Assembly (NCBI GenBank): GCA_021771575.1
Contig: JAETOX010000017.1
Span: forward strand, 1-37,437
DNA length: 37,437 nucleotides
Reading direction: 5' to 3'
Source of the DNA: Bacteroides sp.
Lineage (GTDB): Bacteria > Bacteroidota > Bacteroidia > Bacteroidales > Marinifilaceae
The notes beneath the pieces are model-generated. The model was not told the origin of the DNA. It saw nothing but the letters and a program-made list of their open reading frames with translations, and made no database searches. Shown piece after piece: positions 9,656 to 19,526 of the stretch. Position 1 is the stretch's first letter. Every line of letters begins with the position of its first letter. A program made the position numbers and the translations under genes.

Positions 9656-10813
9656 TTACTTTCTGGAAATCGTGATGTTTTTTCCCTGAATGTGAAACCG
9701 GACATCGCTGGCTTCTTCGAAATAACGCAACAAGACGGAAATATCGTCGTAGCGGTTAAGGGTCACCGTAAATTGCAACTGTCTCAATACATCGTCGGCA
9801 AAAACAATATCGGCATCGTACCAGCGGGCAATATCCCGCATAATATGGTCCAACGGACAATGTTCAAAGCAGAATCGACGTTTTTTCCAGGCTATTTCGT
9901 TATCGAGGTTGACTTTCCGGATTTCCGGTTTCCCTCCAGAAACCGCAGCATAGCGAACCTGATAACCGGGCGTGATTTTAATGTAATGCTCCGCTTCGTC
10001 CCCCTGCCGGCAGAATCCCACACTTCCATCCACCAATGTCGTTTTGATTTCTGTCTCGTCGGCGTAACGGCGGATATTGAACTCCGTACCGAATACCCGG
10101 ACATGGCCCAAATCGGTCTCGACGATAAACGGCCGATGAGACTCATGGGTCACTTCGAAATAAGCTTCACCGGAAAGGATGACCCTCCGTTCGTTTTCTT
10201 CAAAAGCAGCAGGAATTTTCAATTGTGTCCCGGCATTCAACCACACGCGGGTGCCATCTTCCAACACTGCCTGATACTCCGCTCCCCGAGGAATAATCAT
10301 CGTATTGTAGGCTGTCGGCACTTTTTCCTGACTGCCGGAAAAAGTAACTACCCCCCGGTCCCGGTCGATCTTCGCCTCATTCATGATAACAGCTGTGGTA
10401 TCGGCCGTTTTGTCCAACCGGATATCGGTACCGTCGGCCAACAATAATATGGCTTTATTTTCGCCCGGCCGAAAAGCAGCCAAAGGCAAAGCGGTTTCCG
10501 TGGAGGTTTCGTAACGATAATACAGGAAAACCATTCCCAGAGCGCATATAACCATAGCCGCCGCAGTCCACCACCGGCGTATCCGCGCCAAACGCAACCG
10601 CCGCTGTTGCCGGAGGAAAACCTCAAAACCAGCAAGTACTTTAGGCAAGTCTGTCCGATACTGACGGTCGCAGTCCCATTCCCTTTGCAAACGTTCATAA
10701 TAAACTTTGTGCCGAGGATCGGCATTCAACCAATCCATGAAAACAGTTTCCTCCTCGGGAGTCTGTTCGTTTTTGAAACGGCGGACGATCAATGACCAGT
10801 CGATGTTGTTCAT
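9656..10813 (-). CDS. FecR-family anti-sigma factor
   Basis: The 385-aa protein has an N-terminal cytoplasmic segment (1-78) with the DWSLIVRRF and EEETVFMDWL motifs of FecR N-domains. One membrane span follows (~81-99, WWTAAAMVICALGMVFLYY). The periplasmic FecR domain (~165-285) has NTMIIPRGAEYQAVLEDGT, VWLNAGTQL, GEAYFEV and FGTEFNI. A DUF4974-like domain closes the protein (~310-385, CPLDHIMRDIARWYDADI). By analogy it holds the ECF sigma factor until the STN domain of the downstream SusC signals ligand. It is divergent from the sigma gene with 148 bp between the starts. I found no convincing TTTG/TAnnTTTG promoter for it, which would fit transcription by the ECF sigma instead. Confidence 0.93.
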   Translation of the reverse strand: MNNIDWSLIVRRFKNEQTPEEETVFMDWLNADPRHKVYYERLQREWDCDRQYRTDLPKVLAGFEVFLRQQRRLRLARIRRWWTAAAMVICALGMVFLYYRYETSTETALPLAAFRPGENKAILLLADGTDIRLDKTADTTAVIMNEAKIDRDRGVVTFSGSQEKVPTAYNTMIIPRGAEYQAVLEDGTRVWLNAGTQLKIPAAFEENERRVILSGEAYFEVTHESHRPFIVETDLGHVRVFGTEFNIRRYADETEIKTTLVDGSVGFCRQGDEAEHYIKITPGYQVRYAAVSGGKPEIRKVNLDNEIAWKKRRFCFEHCPLDHIMRDIARWYDADIVFADDVLRQLQFTVTLNRYDDISVLLRYFEEASDVRFHIQGKNITISRK

Positions 10814-10908
10814 TTTTGTTTCGATTTATAAATTTTGATATAGTACACAGAAAACAATGAATCGGGGGACAAAGAATTTTACTTTTTTTTACGTTCGGAT
10901 AAAAAAAA

Positions 10909-10940
10909 TTTGATTCTGTATCCAACTTACCTTATCTTTA
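10909..10940 (+). promoter_or_regulatory. Probable Bacteroidota housekeeping promoter of the ECF sigma gene
   Basis: TTTG at 10909-10912, a 20-nt spacer, then TATCTTTA at 10933-10940 (5 of 6 fixed positions of TAnnTTTG). The expected start site is near 10946, giving a ~15-nt leader before the TTG start at 10962. Confidence 0.6.
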
Positions 10941-10961
10941 CCCTGTAAAAACTACGACCAA

Positions 10962-11513
10962 TTGAAAACCACCACCGATATCGAAGAATTAGGCCACAGA
11001 ATCAAAAAACGGGACGAGGAGGCTTTCCGCGTTTTATATGCAGAAGCTTTTTCCAATTTACAACATTATGCCATGCGGTATCTTTACGATTGGGATGAAG
11101 CGGAAAATCTGGTACAAGAATCTTTCTTTTCGTTGTGGTGCAATCTCGATAAATACGACGGCGAACGCAATATCGTCACTTACCTGTTGGTGATTGTCAA
11201 AAATAATTGCCTGAACTATATCCGGGATTTGCACATCCGGGATCAGCATCAGGATAAAATGATTGAAGCCCTGCTTTTTTCGAATTTACGGGAAGAAGAA
11301 CCGAACGAACAATTAACGCACCGATTAAACAGGGTACTGGAGCAATTACCGGAAAAACAACGGGAAGTTCTCCTGAAACATGTCGTGGAACAAAAAACGC
11401 TTCCCGATATCGCCCGGGAACTCCATATCGCCGAATCGACAGCCAAAACCCATTTCAAACGGGCGATGGCTTTATTACGGGAAAACCTGCGGTTTATCAT
11501 TCTCGGATTTTAA
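10962..11513 (+). CDS. ECF (sigma-70 family) RNA polymerase sigma factor
   Basis: The 183-aa protein has sigma region 2 (residues ~12-85: EEAFRVLYAEAF, DWDEAENLVQESFFSLW) and region 4 (~115-175: LEQLPEKQREVLLKHVVE, then the helix-turn-helix around LPDIARELHIAESTAKTHF). The start is TTG at 10962. No ATG lies in frame upstream before the promoter, and the next Met (MRYLYDWDE) would remove much of region 2, so TTG is well supported. Without the first residues it is a standard FecI-type ECF factor. It is divergent from fecR and should activate the fecR-susC-susD run when FecR is signalled. It converges on atpK with a shared terminator. Confidence 0.93.
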   Translation: MKTTTDIEELGHRIKKRDEEAFRVLYAEAFSNLQHYAMRYLYDWDEAENLVQESFFSLWCNLDKYDGERNIVTYLLVIVKNNCLNYIRDLHIRDQHQDKMIEALLFSNLREEEPNEQLTHRLNRVLEQLPEKQREVLLKHVVEQKTLPDIARELHIAESTAKTHFKRAMALLRENLRFIILGF

Positions 11514-11519
11514 TTACAG

Positions 11520-11552
11520 AAAAAAGCTACCCTAAAACAGGATAGCTTTTTT
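11520..11552. terminator. Bidirectional intrinsic terminator between ECF sigma gene and V-ATPase K gene
   Basis: A 14-bp stem (11520-11533 with 11539-11552) has one imperfect pair and a 5-nt loop. It carries A-runs on the left arm and T-runs on the right, so it has a U-tract in both directions. It sits between the convergent genes ending at 11513 (+) and 11575 (-). Confidence 0.88.
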
Positions 11553-11574
11553 ACTTTCAAGCTGATGTAATTTC

Positions 11575-12033
<459 letters not shown>

Positions 12034-12076
12034 TTAAATTGTTATTTATTCTAATCGTTTAATTTCTTTATTCTTT

Positions 12077-13975
12077 TTATGCCTGTCTTTTCCGGAAAGG
12101 CTGGTATTTTTTACCTCCACCTTCAAAACCGGCATTTTTATAAAATTCCACAAAGGTCAGACGCATCGGATGGACAAAAGACCCCAAACCGGCCATAAAG
12201 AGGTTGACGCTGTGTCCGAAAACAAGGATAATCAACATCAGTAACTGTTTCAGCACCGGAATATCTCCGCTCATATTGATTGCCAGGTCGTTGAATACCA
12301 ATCCCAACACGGCACTGGATATACCGAGGGCGAACAAACGGATATAAGAAAGGGTATCTCCCAACAAACCGGTAACCATATTATAGGAGTCCCATAATCC
12401 GGCACCGATGTTGATAAATACATTCCGGCGGACGTTATTGAGCACAAAAATCAGTAAAACGGCAACCGCTCCCACGACATACATGGGGATTTTTGTATCG
12501 TATCCTTGGGTGGAAAGCCAGTAGCAGGCACCTCCTCCCAGTATCGCCACTAACCAACCGATGGTTGATAAGGCGGCCGACAGTCCGTATTGCTTCCACA
12601 GGTTCGCCACTTTCAGGAACATACCGAAAATAATCTGCACCACACCGATAATCAGCGCCAGGTTGAACAATTGCTGGGAATTCAACATATAGGCTTTGAA
12701 TTTCTCCACCCAGGGCACTTGCACGTCCAGCAACTGGATTCCGAAAAAGGTTCCGCCCACGATTCCCATAATGACAGTCGATAATCCCAACCATTGGGCC
12801 AGCGACAATATCGGTTTGACCGAAGGTTTGGCTTTCAGTTTATAAAGCGTGATTCCGATCAATATGAGCAATCCATAACCGGCATCTCCCAGACAAAATC
12901 CGAAAAAGAGCACGAAAAAAGGCGCAAAGAAAGGTGTGAGGTCGATCTCCCGGTAGTTGGGTAAGGAATAAAGCTCCCCGATAAACTCGAACAAACGGGC
13001 GAATTTGTTGTTTTTCAACAGAATCGGCGGATTGTCTTCGTTATCGGGTTTCGATAATTCGTATGCCACTTCTTTACCGGCCAGCCATTTCTCCGTATCG
13101 TCGGCGATGCTTTCGGGCACCCAGCCTTCCAAGGCAATCACCTTGTCTTCGAGCAATGTCTGCGAAGCATCTTTTACTTTCAACACATCCGTGTCTTCAC
13201 AAATCCGCTCCCGCAAATCTTTGAGATACTCCATCGAAAAGGCAGCCACTTTCGTGAGATTCTCGGAAACATCCGCTTTCTCCTGCTTCAGCAGCTCTAC
13301 TTTCTGACGGATTTCCCCGGCACTCAGCGGCGGAAACTGAATAATATCCGCCTCCGGACGTTCTTCTGTTCCTTGGGGTAATACGGCCACAAAATACTTC
13401 TGTCCTTTTTCTTCCTTGATGACAAAGGTATTGTATTTATCTTCCCATTCCGGCAAATATTTCCGATCGGGAATAGTAAAAAACCGTAAATCCCAGCCTG
13501 CATTCCGCAAACCAGCGATCCGATCCTGCGGCAAATCCCCCCACGGAGCATAGATCATACCGTCTTTTTCCAGACTGGCAGTCTGCTGATCGATTTGCTC
13601 TATCCGCTTGTATTGTGTCTCCAACAGTGCCAATAAATCCAGTTCAGAAACTACGGAAGCGTTTTCCCGCTTTTCAGCCGGATAAAAAATATCCTGATAC
13701 ATCAGCAGTTTTTCTTCCGGGGTTACCGCCCTCGCCCAACGTTGCAGCAAATCGGTCAAAGCAACCTCTTTCTCCGGCAGACGTTTCGAAAGCAGCTTGA
13801 TCATCTCCCCTATCCGTTTAATGATCAGGAATTTTTGTTTCAATTCCTCATCCTCTGCGGAGCGTTTTTTATTTTCGTGGACATGAACCACGCCCTGTTC
13901 CCGAAGTTCTTCGAGAAATTTCTGATAATCTTTATAGAATATCAGCAGGGATAATTTTCGCATTGGTACAATCAT
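12077..13975 (-). CDS. V-type ATPase subunit I (membrane stator, subunit a)
   Basis: The 632-aa protein has a cytoplasmic N-half with coiled-coil segments (residues ~15-75 and 230-265). About seven membrane helices follow from ~residue 340 (FFAPFFVLFFGFCLGDAGYGLL). The segment ALGISSAVLGLVFNDLA and the end FGHSVNLFMAGLGSFVHPMRLTFVEFYKNAGF are signatures of the family, including the Arg expected to face the rotor carboxylate. The annotated Met1 may be early: Met5 (MRKLSLLIFYKDY) matches family starts better. It forms the ion half-channels next to ring subunit K. It lies 15 bp after subunit D. Confidence 0.95.
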   Translation of the reverse strand: MIVPMRKLSLLIFYKDYQKFLEELREQGVVHVHENKKRSAEDEELKQKFLIIKRIGEMIKLLSKRLPEKEVALTDLLQRWARAVTPEEKLLMYQDIFYPAEKRENASVVSELDLLALLETQYKRIEQIDQQTASLEKDGMIYAPWGDLPQDRIAGLRNAGWDLRFFTIPDRKYLPEWEDKYNTFVIKEEKGQKYFVAVLPQGTEERPEADIIQFPPLSAGEIRQKVELLKQEKADVSENLTKVAAFSMEYLKDLRERICEDTDVLKVKDASQTLLEDKVIALEGWVPESIADDTEKWLAGKEVAYELSKPDNEDNPPILLKNNKFARLFEFIGELYSLPNYREIDLTPFFAPFFVLFFGFCLGDAGYGLLILIGITLYKLKAKPSVKPILSLAQWLGLSTVIMGIVGGTFFGIQLLDVQVPWVEKFKAYMLNSQQLFNLALIIGVVQIIFGMFLKVANLWKQYGLSAALSTIGWLVAILGGGACYWLSTQGYDTKIPMYVVGAVAVLLIFVLNNVRRNVFINIGAGLWDSYNMVTGLLGDTLSYIRLFALGISSAVLGLVFNDLAINMSGDIPVLKQLLMLIILVFGHSVNLFMAGLGSFVHPMRLTFVEFYKNAGFEGGGKKYQPFRKRQA

Positions 13976-13990
13976 AAACTAAATCTTTTA

Positions 13991-14590
13991 TCAAAAGTCC
14001 GCTTCCGTAGCTTTACGGGTTTTCACTATCTTCTGAGCCGATTTGGAAAGGTTTTCCTCATCTTCCAGGAATCGTTTGATCTTCCGGATCGCCTCCTGAA
14101 AACCGGGGATTTGTACCTTTTCGTACAAATTCACCTTTTGGGTGGTCTTCTTTCGGGCCCTGTCCAACAATTCCATTTTCCGCATATAAAACTCCCTCTC
14201 CAAAGCAATGTTGACTACTTCTTTCACATGCTGTATACCATCCAGAAACCATCCCGGCTCATTGAACAGGCTGAAATTTTTTATTTCATAGTCCACCTTA
14301 TCCAATACGGGCGTCCGAACACCAGCGATTTTCTTCACCGACATCTGCACGTCCTTCACGGTTAGAATATCCGGCCGGTATTCGTCGTAAAGCTGCAACA
14401 TGTCTTGCAGGGAATCCAACGTTCCCTCCAGTTTTCCGTCGAACTCCTCCGCGACTTCTCTGGCCTTCTTTACTTCGGAACGCAAAGCCGATTCTTTATT
14501 TTTGATGGTTGGCAAAGCCCGCACACGCATCTTGAGTTGTTTGTCAAGACTTTGAAGTGAGGTTTTGTTGTATTGAAATTTAATCATCAA
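13991..14590 (-). CDS. V-type ATPase subunit D (central rotor shaft)
   Basis: The 199-aa protein is highly helical. It opens with KFQYNKTSLQSLDKQLKMRVRALPTIKNKE and has a long N-terminal helix, then a C-terminal helix with REFYMRKMELLDRARKKTTQKVNLYEKVQIP, the most conserved D-subunit segment. It links the A3B3 head to the K ring through the remaining central-stalk proteins. It is 25 bp after atpB and 15 bp before atpI. Confidence 0.93.
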   Translation of the reverse strand: MMIKFQYNKTSLQSLDKQLKMRVRALPTIKNKESALRSEVKKAREVAEEFDGKLEGTLDSLQDMLQLYDEYRPDILTVKDVQMSVKKIAGVRTPVLDKVDYEIKNFSLFNEPGWFLDGIQHVKEVVNIALEREFYMRKMELLDRARKKTTQKVNLYEKVQIPGFQEAIRKIKRFLEDEENLSKSAQKIVKTRKATEADF

Positions 14591-14615
14591 TCTTGTATTT
14601 TAAATGGAAAGCTTT

Positions 14616-15938
14616 TCAATCCGGAAAATTTCCGAATTCATCCACAATTTCCTTCTTAATACCCAATTCAGAACGATTGAAATATTTCCGGAACAATGCC
14701 CAGGCTGTATCCAGCATCTGGGTGATATCGATATTGACATCGATAGCCAGCAACTCGTTGGAATAATCTCTCGCAAAATCAAGCGTACGCCGGTCATAAT
14801 CCGTCAGGTCGAAACCGTTTTCCAATTTTGTACGGGCATTGGCGGCATCGGCATAAAGCCGGATAGCAGCATTCATTACCTGCGGATGGTCCTTGCGGGT
14901 TTTCTTCCCGATTACCAACTGTTTCAAACGCGACAAACTCCGGAACGGGTCTACGATGACCTTACCGATTTCAGTATCTTTCCGCAGGAACAACTGTCCC
15001 TCGGTGATATATCCTGTGTTGTCGGGAATAGCATGGGTTATATCTCCACCGGACAAAGTGGTCACAGCGATGATCGTGATGGAACCTCCAGCAGGGAACT
15101 GTACCGCCTTTTCGTAAATTTTAGCCAGATCAGAATACAACGAGCCAGGCATAGAATCTTTCGAAGGAATCTGATCCATACGATTGGAAACGATACTCAA
15201 AGCATCGGCATACAAGGTCATATCGGTCAGCAGTACCAGCACCTTCTCATTGCGGTCGACAGCAAAATATTCTGCTGCCGTCAATGCCATATCCGGCACC
15301 AACAAACGTTCCACAGGAGGAGCCTCGGTCGTGTTCACAAAACTCACGATACGGTCGAGCACCCCGGCATTATCGAACAGGTTTTTAAAATACAGATAAT
15401 CGTCGTTAGTCAAGCCCATACCTCCCAGAATGATCCGGTCGGTCTGTGCCCGCAAAGCCACATTGGCCATCACTTGATTGTAGGGCTGATCAGGGTCGGC
15501 AAAAAACGGAATCTTTTGTCCGGATACCAGTGTATTATTCAGGTCGATGCCGGCGATACCGGTAGCGATCAATTCCGAAGGTTGCTTCCGCCGTACCGGA
15601 TTCACGGAAGGTCCGCCGATTTCACGTTCTTCACCATCTACGGCAGGTCCACCGTCGATAGGATCACCGAAGGCATTGAAAAAGCGTCCGCATAAATCTT
15701 CACCGACTTTCAGTGTCGGTGCCTTACCTAAAAAAGTCACCTCTGCATTGGTCGGAATACCTTCCGTTCCGGAAAACACCTGCAAAGTAATCGTGTCTCC
15801 CCAGATTTTCACTACCTGAGCCAACCGTCCGTTTACAATCGCCAGTTCATCGTTTCCAACCCCCTGGGCATTCAAAGAACAGGTAGCCTTCGTGATCTGA
15901 GTGATTTTAGTATATACTTTTTGAAAAGCTGTGTTCAT
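14616..15938 (-). CDS. V-type ATPase subunit B (non-catalytic head subunit)
   Basis: The 440-aa protein starts MNTAFQKVYTKITQITKATC and has the usual B-subunit landmarks. These include GEDLCGRFFNAFGDPIDGGP, GIAGIDLNNTLVSGQKIPFF (no Walker A lysine, as expected), ERLLVPDMALTAAEYFA, VLVLLTDMTLYADALS and PAGGSITIIAVTTLSGGDITHAIPD. Length is normal for the bacterial family (~430-460). It alternates with subunit A in the hexameric head. Spacing: 27 bp after A and 25 bp before D. Confidence 0.96.
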   Translation of the reverse strand: MNTAFQKVYTKITQITKATCSLNAQGVGNDELAIVNGRLAQVVKIWGDTITLQVFSGTEGIPTNAEVTFLGKAPTLKVGEDLCGRFFNAFGDPIDGGPAVDGEEREIGGPSVNPVRRKQPSELIATGIAGIDLNNTLVSGQKIPFFADPDQPYNQVMANVALRAQTDRIILGGMGLTNDDYLYFKNLFDNAGVLDRIVSFVNTTEAPPVERLLVPDMALTAAEYFAVDRNEKVLVLLTDMTLYADALSIVSNRMDQIPSKDSMPGSLYSDLAKIYEKAVQFPAGGSITIIAVTTLSGGDITHAIPDNTGYITEGQLFLRKDTEIGKVIVDPFRSLSRLKQLVIGKKTRKDHPQVMNAAIRLYADAANARTKLENGFDLTDYDRRTLDFARDYSNELLAIDVNIDITQMLDTAWALFRKYFNRSELGIKKEIVDEFGNFPD

Positions 15939-15965
15939 TTATTTTAAATTTAAAATCTAAAATTA

Positions 15966-17723
15966 TTATCTCTTTCTCTCATTAACAATCTCCTGAACCT
16001 CTGCCTCGAATTTCCGGAAGTTTTCGGATTGGTATTCGGAATAGTTCATCTGTTTGAAACCGTTGATGATTCGCTTGAAGTAAGGATTGATTTCTTCGAA
16101 AGAATCGAATTCAAAATCGGCACGGACAATTTCCAATACTTTATTCAGCATATATTGCTGACGATCCATAGAAGTCGAACCATCAATATTATCGAAAGCA
16201 TCCTGTTGCAGGATCACAAAGTCGATCAATTCGGATTTCCAAAAGATGACATGATAATCCAAAGGCACTCCATCATCCCCTAAGATATCGATCTGTTCTG
16301 CCGTTTCCCGGCCCCTTACCAACATATTGCGAGCTTCGTTGACATCGTCGATCCAGGAACCGGAAATATTCTTTTCTGCATACTCGATAAATTCAGGATA
16401 TTCCAAGTATTTCGAATAAGATTCCAGTGTGTCGATCGCCGGATAACGCTTAGAGTCGGCACGCGCCTGCGACAAAGCGTAAAAACAACGGGCCACCTTT
16501 TTTGTCGACTCCGTTACTGGTTCTTTCAGGTTACCACCCGCGGGAGATACTGTACCGATAAAAGTTACAGACCCCGTTTTTCCATTATTCAGAAAAACCA
16601 TTCCAGCACGGGAATAGAAATTGGAAATAATCGCCGATAAGTCCATAGGGAAAGCATCCTGTCCCGGCAGTTCCTCCATACGGTTGGACATTTCCCGTAA
16701 CGCCTGAGCCCAACGTGAAGTTGAGTCGGCTAATAACAGTACCTTCATTCCCATCGCCCGATAATACTCTCCGATCGTCATCGCCGTGTAAACGGAAGCT
16801 TCACGGGCAGCTACCGGCATATTCGAGGTATTGGCGATGATGGTAGTACGCTCATACAAAGAACGTCCCGACCGCGGGTCTTGTAATTCCGGGAATTCGG
16901 TAAAAATTTCCACGACCTCGTTTGCCCGCTCACCACAGGCAGCCATGATAATCACATCTGCATCAGCAAAACGTGCCAAGGCGTGTTGCAGTACCGTTTT
17001 TCCGGTACCGAAAGGCCCGGGAATAAATCCGGTTCCTCCTTCGAGCATGGGATTCATCGTATCGATAACCCGAACACCGGTTTCCATTTGGCGAAAAGGA
17101 CGGGGTTTATCCACGTAATTCCGGACAGCCACTTTCACTGGCCATTTCTGCACCATCGTAACATTGTACTCTTTTCCGGCCTTGTCTTTCAAGACGGCAA
17201 TGGTATCGAGAATCGTATATTCGCCTTCCGGAGCCACCGACACGACAGTATATTCCCCTTCCAGTTTGAAAGGCACCATAATCTTATGATCGAGCCAGTT
17301 TTCCTTGACATTTCCCAACCAATCGGCGGCTTTGACCTTATCACCGGTTTTAGCCAAGGGGGTAAAGCTCCACTTTTTATCTTCTTCCAACGGATTCGTA
17401 TACTCGCCTCTTTTCAAAAAGACACCGGTCATCTTATCCAAATCATTCTGCAAACCGTCGAAGTTTTTCGATAACAACCCCGGTCCCAGACTGACTTCCA
17501 ACATGTGGTTTTCAAATTCCACAGGCATCCCGGGTTTTAAACCACGGGTACTTTCAAATACCTGTACATAGGCAAGATCTCCTACTACCTTAATTACTTC
17601 AGCCATCAGGCGTTCGCCGTTCTCCTCGATAAAACAGATTTCATTCTGTGAGACGGGGCCTTCGACTTTAACCAGTACAAGGTTGGAAATAATGCTATGA
17701 ACTTTTCCTTGTGTTTTTGCCAT
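15966..17723 (-). CDS. V-type ATPase subunit A (catalytic)
   Basis: The 585-aa protein has the N-terminal barrel (1-75), the non-homologous bulge region (~110-200), and the nucleotide-binding domain with Walker A GPFGTGKT at 236-243. The catalytic-glutamate region is AACGERANEVVEI and the Walker B-like segment is KVLLLADSTSRWAQALREMS. The late segment FPAIDTLESYSKY-like (YPAIDTLESYSKYLEYPEF) is also typical. It hydrolyses or makes ATP at the A/B interface. The gap before it (91 bp after the DUF2764 gene) is the largest inside the operon and contains an 8-bp inverted repeat, but I see no promoter there. Confidence 0.97.
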   Translation of the reverse strand: MAKTQGKVHSIISNLVLVKVEGPVSQNEICFIEENGERLMAEVIKVVGDLAYVQVFESTRGLKPGMPVEFENHMLEVSLGPGLLSKNFDGLQNDLDKMTGVFLKRGEYTNPLEEDKKWSFTPLAKTGDKVKAADWLGNVKENWLDHKIMVPFKLEGEYTVVSVAPEGEYTILDTIAVLKDKAGKEYNVTMVQKWPVKVAVRNYVDKPRPFRQMETGVRVIDTMNPMLEGGTGFIPGPFGTGKTVLQHALARFADADVIIMAACGERANEVVEIFTEFPELQDPRSGRSLYERTTIIANTSNMPVAAREASVYTAMTIGEYYRAMGMKVLLLADSTSRWAQALREMSNRMEELPGQDAFPMDLSAIISNFYSRAGMVFLNNGKTGSVTFIGTVSPAGGNLKEPVTESTKKVARCFYALSQARADSKRYPAIDTLESYSKYLEYPEFIEYAEKNISGSWIDDVNEARNMLVRGRETAEQIDILGDDGVPLDYHVIFWKSELIDFVILQQDAFDNIDGSTSMDRQQYMLNKVLEIVRADFEFDSFEEINPYFKRIINGFKQMNYSEYQSENFRKFEAEVQEIVNERKR

Positions 17724-17814
17724 AAATTATTTGACTTTTGATTTTTGATCTGTCGTCTACGATTTCTTCGCTGTTTTTTATTTTCATCGTAAACCTCAAA
17801 TCGTAAATCTTACG

Positions 17815-18630
17815 TTATTTAAACTGTTCTTCAAATTGAAAACTTTGCCGGAATTTCTCGATCATCTCCATAAAGACTCTTCGACCAGATTCCGAGCTCA
17901 TTTTACTCCAACGTTCTACGATCATCAACCGCAGCATGTAGCTGATCACTCTTTCCAGAGAAAAATACTCGAACGTTACCGCCTCATCCAAGAAGTCCCA
18001 GATGAGGAGATCCAACCCTCGTTCACGTTCGACGAGGTTATCATTCTCCATCAAAGCAATCACTTTGTCTATATAGGGATAATCCATGCCCAACCCGAAA
18101 TCTTTGGCATTGGAAGTCCTTAAGGCTACAGCAAATTCATTACTTCCGATCACCTCTTCCGATACGTCGAATCCATATTTCCGGGCATTGAGGGCTGTTA
18201 CCAGATTTTTCAAGTTCATCGAAAATTCCGCATAGTTCCTGACCAGGGCATTATCGGCTCTCATCATATAATCATAGTACATCCAGCTCAATACATTCTC
18301 CGGAGAGACATTATACTTGAGATGTTCTTCTTTGAAATCTACGATAAATTCCCGCAAATAAGCTGGCAATAGCTTATCCGGTTCCAGCACTTCCTCTTCC
18401 AGCATTTTCTCCGGATAGACAGTTGTCAGCGCAGCATCCGGCTGTTGTTTATTCAGCAAACGCAAAATCTGGGCATTGTCGTTCGGCAAAAAGAACAAAT
18501 CAATGTATCGCTCGTCCTTTCCGCTGATGTAGTCTTTCAACTGTTCCCGAAACTCAGCCACCGTCAGCGAGAGTTTCCGATCATCCCACGCTATTTCAGG
18601 TAATCCTGCTATAAAAGCAATATAATCCAC
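17815..18630 (-). CDS. DUF2764 protein, probable V-type ATPase subunit (C/d-like)
   Basis: The 271-aa, mainly helical, soluble protein starts MDYIAFIAGLPEIAWDD and carries no catalytic motif. Segments such as ADNALVRNYAEFSMNLKNL and VTALNARKYGFD resemble the helical repeats of V-ATPase subunit C (d). DUF2764 proteins are, from memory, regularly found between the E and A genes in Bacteroidota and spirochaete V-ATPase operons. Here it occupies the slot that C and F fill in Enterococcus. I infer that it links the central stalk to the ring; this is not proven. It lies 18 bp after atpE. Confidence 0.85.
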   Translation of the reverse strand: MDYIAFIAGLPEIAWDDRKLSLTVAEFREQLKDYISGKDERYIDLFFLPNDNAQILRLLNKQQPDAALTTVYPEKMLEEEVLEPDKLLPAYLREFIVDFKEEHLKYNVSPENVLSWMYYDYMMRADNALVRNYAEFSMNLKNLVTALNARKYGFDVSEEVIGSNEFAVALRTSNAKDFGLGMDYPYIDKVIALMENDNLVERERGLDLLIWDFLDEAVTFEYFSLERVISYMLRLMIVERWSKMSSESGRRVFMEMIEKFRQSFQFEEQFK

Positions 18631-18648
18631 GTGCTTAATTTTGGTAAA

Positions 18649-19254
18649 TTATTTATATAACAAGCTCTTCGTAAAACTACGCATATATTGATTGAAAAAG
18701 GCTTCAAAAAGTTGCTCGGAGAAAGCAATCTGGTAACTACCGTCCTTGGGTTGGATAATAAAGGCACCATCGGTATCGCCTGCTTTGATTTCCAATCCTC
18801 TATCCAATAATTCTTTATATTTTGAAGCAACAAATTGCTGAAACTTCGCTTTTTCCTCCTCGGATAAGATGAGATCCAAGTCCAGATTTCCCGAAGCGAC
18901 ATTCCATTTTTTCACAATAGCAACGATCATCTCCTGCACAAAAGCTTCATCCTGAAATCCCACCTGCGCCATTTTCCGGGACACTTCTCCAGAAATCAAC
19001 CCGGTAATATCCTGTTTCAATGCAGTTATTGCCTGACGTGCACTCAAGGCCATTTCCGATTCCGCTTTCTTCTTTAAATTCTCGGCCTCTGCTTGTGCTC
19101 CAGCCTGAATTTCTTTTGCCTTAGCCTCAGCATCGGCCATTAATTTTGCTGCTTCTTCTCTCGCCTTAGCGACAATCTGCTCTGCTTCCTGATTCGCTTT
19201 CCCGATCCCTTCTTCATACAGCTTTTTCGTTAAAACATCTAATTTGTTTTCCAT
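18649..19254 (-). CDS. V-type ATPase subunit E (peripheral stalk)
   Basis: The 201-aa protein begins with a long Ala/Glu/Lys-rich coiled coil (~10-85, AEQIVAKAREEAAKLMADAE and similar). It ends in the globular C-terminal domain with SEEEKAKFQQFVASKYKELL and the AFSEQLFEAFFNQYMRSF tail. It is the first gene of the operon, with a promoter ~80 bp upstream. It forms the peripheral stalk. No separate G/H partner is visible in the operon, so E may pair with a subunit encoded elsewhere. Confidence 0.92.
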   Translation of the reverse strand: MENKLDVLTKKLYEEGIGKANQEAEQIVAKAREEAAKLMADAEAKAKEIQAGAQAEAENLKKKAESEMALSARQAITALKQDITGLISGEVSRKMAQVGFQDEAFVQEMIVAIVKKWNVASGNLDLDLILSEEEKAKFQQFVASKYKELLDRGLEIKAGDTDGAFIIQPKDGSYQIAFSEQLFEAFFNQYMRSFTKSLLYK

Positions 19255-19331
19255 ACTTTGTATCTACTTTAGAATAATTCTTTATTTATTAAAATAAGCA
19301 ACCCTTATGCCATTCTTCCGATTTGAAGGCT

Positions 19332-19362
19332 CCAAGTTAATATATTTACATTCAATTACAAA
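19332..19362 (-). promoter_or_regulatory. Probable promoter of the V-type ATPase operon
   Basis: On the minus strand: TTTG (complement of 19359-19362), a 19-nt spacer, then TAACTTGG (complement of 19332-19339), which matches 5 of 6 fixed positions of TAnnTTTG. The start site should be near 19326, leaving a ~70-nt leader before atpE. Confidence 0.55.
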
Positions 19363-19461
19363 TAAAAACGGACAGAATTTCAAACGATTTAAACGGACAT
19401 TCGACACGACTCTTTCTATTTCGGTTAAAAAATTAAACTGTTTCTACGTATTTTTTCATTT

Positions 19462-19492
19462 TTTGTTTTCCCGATTTATTTTTCTTATTTTG
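19462..19492 (+). promoter_or_regulatory. Probable promoter of the LysR-family gene
   Basis: TTTG at 19462-19465, a 19-nt spacer, then TTATTTTG at 19485-19492 (5 of 6 fixed positions of TAnnTTTG). It is 35 bp upstream of the ATG at 19527. Confidence 0.5.
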
Positions 19493-19526
19493 CAAAAAAG
19501 AGCCATTAAAAACAACAAACGGATAT

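Noticed and set aside
14604-15695. 363-codon plus-strand frame opposite atpB
   Set aside because: Antisense shadow of the strongly conserved V-ATPase B subunit.
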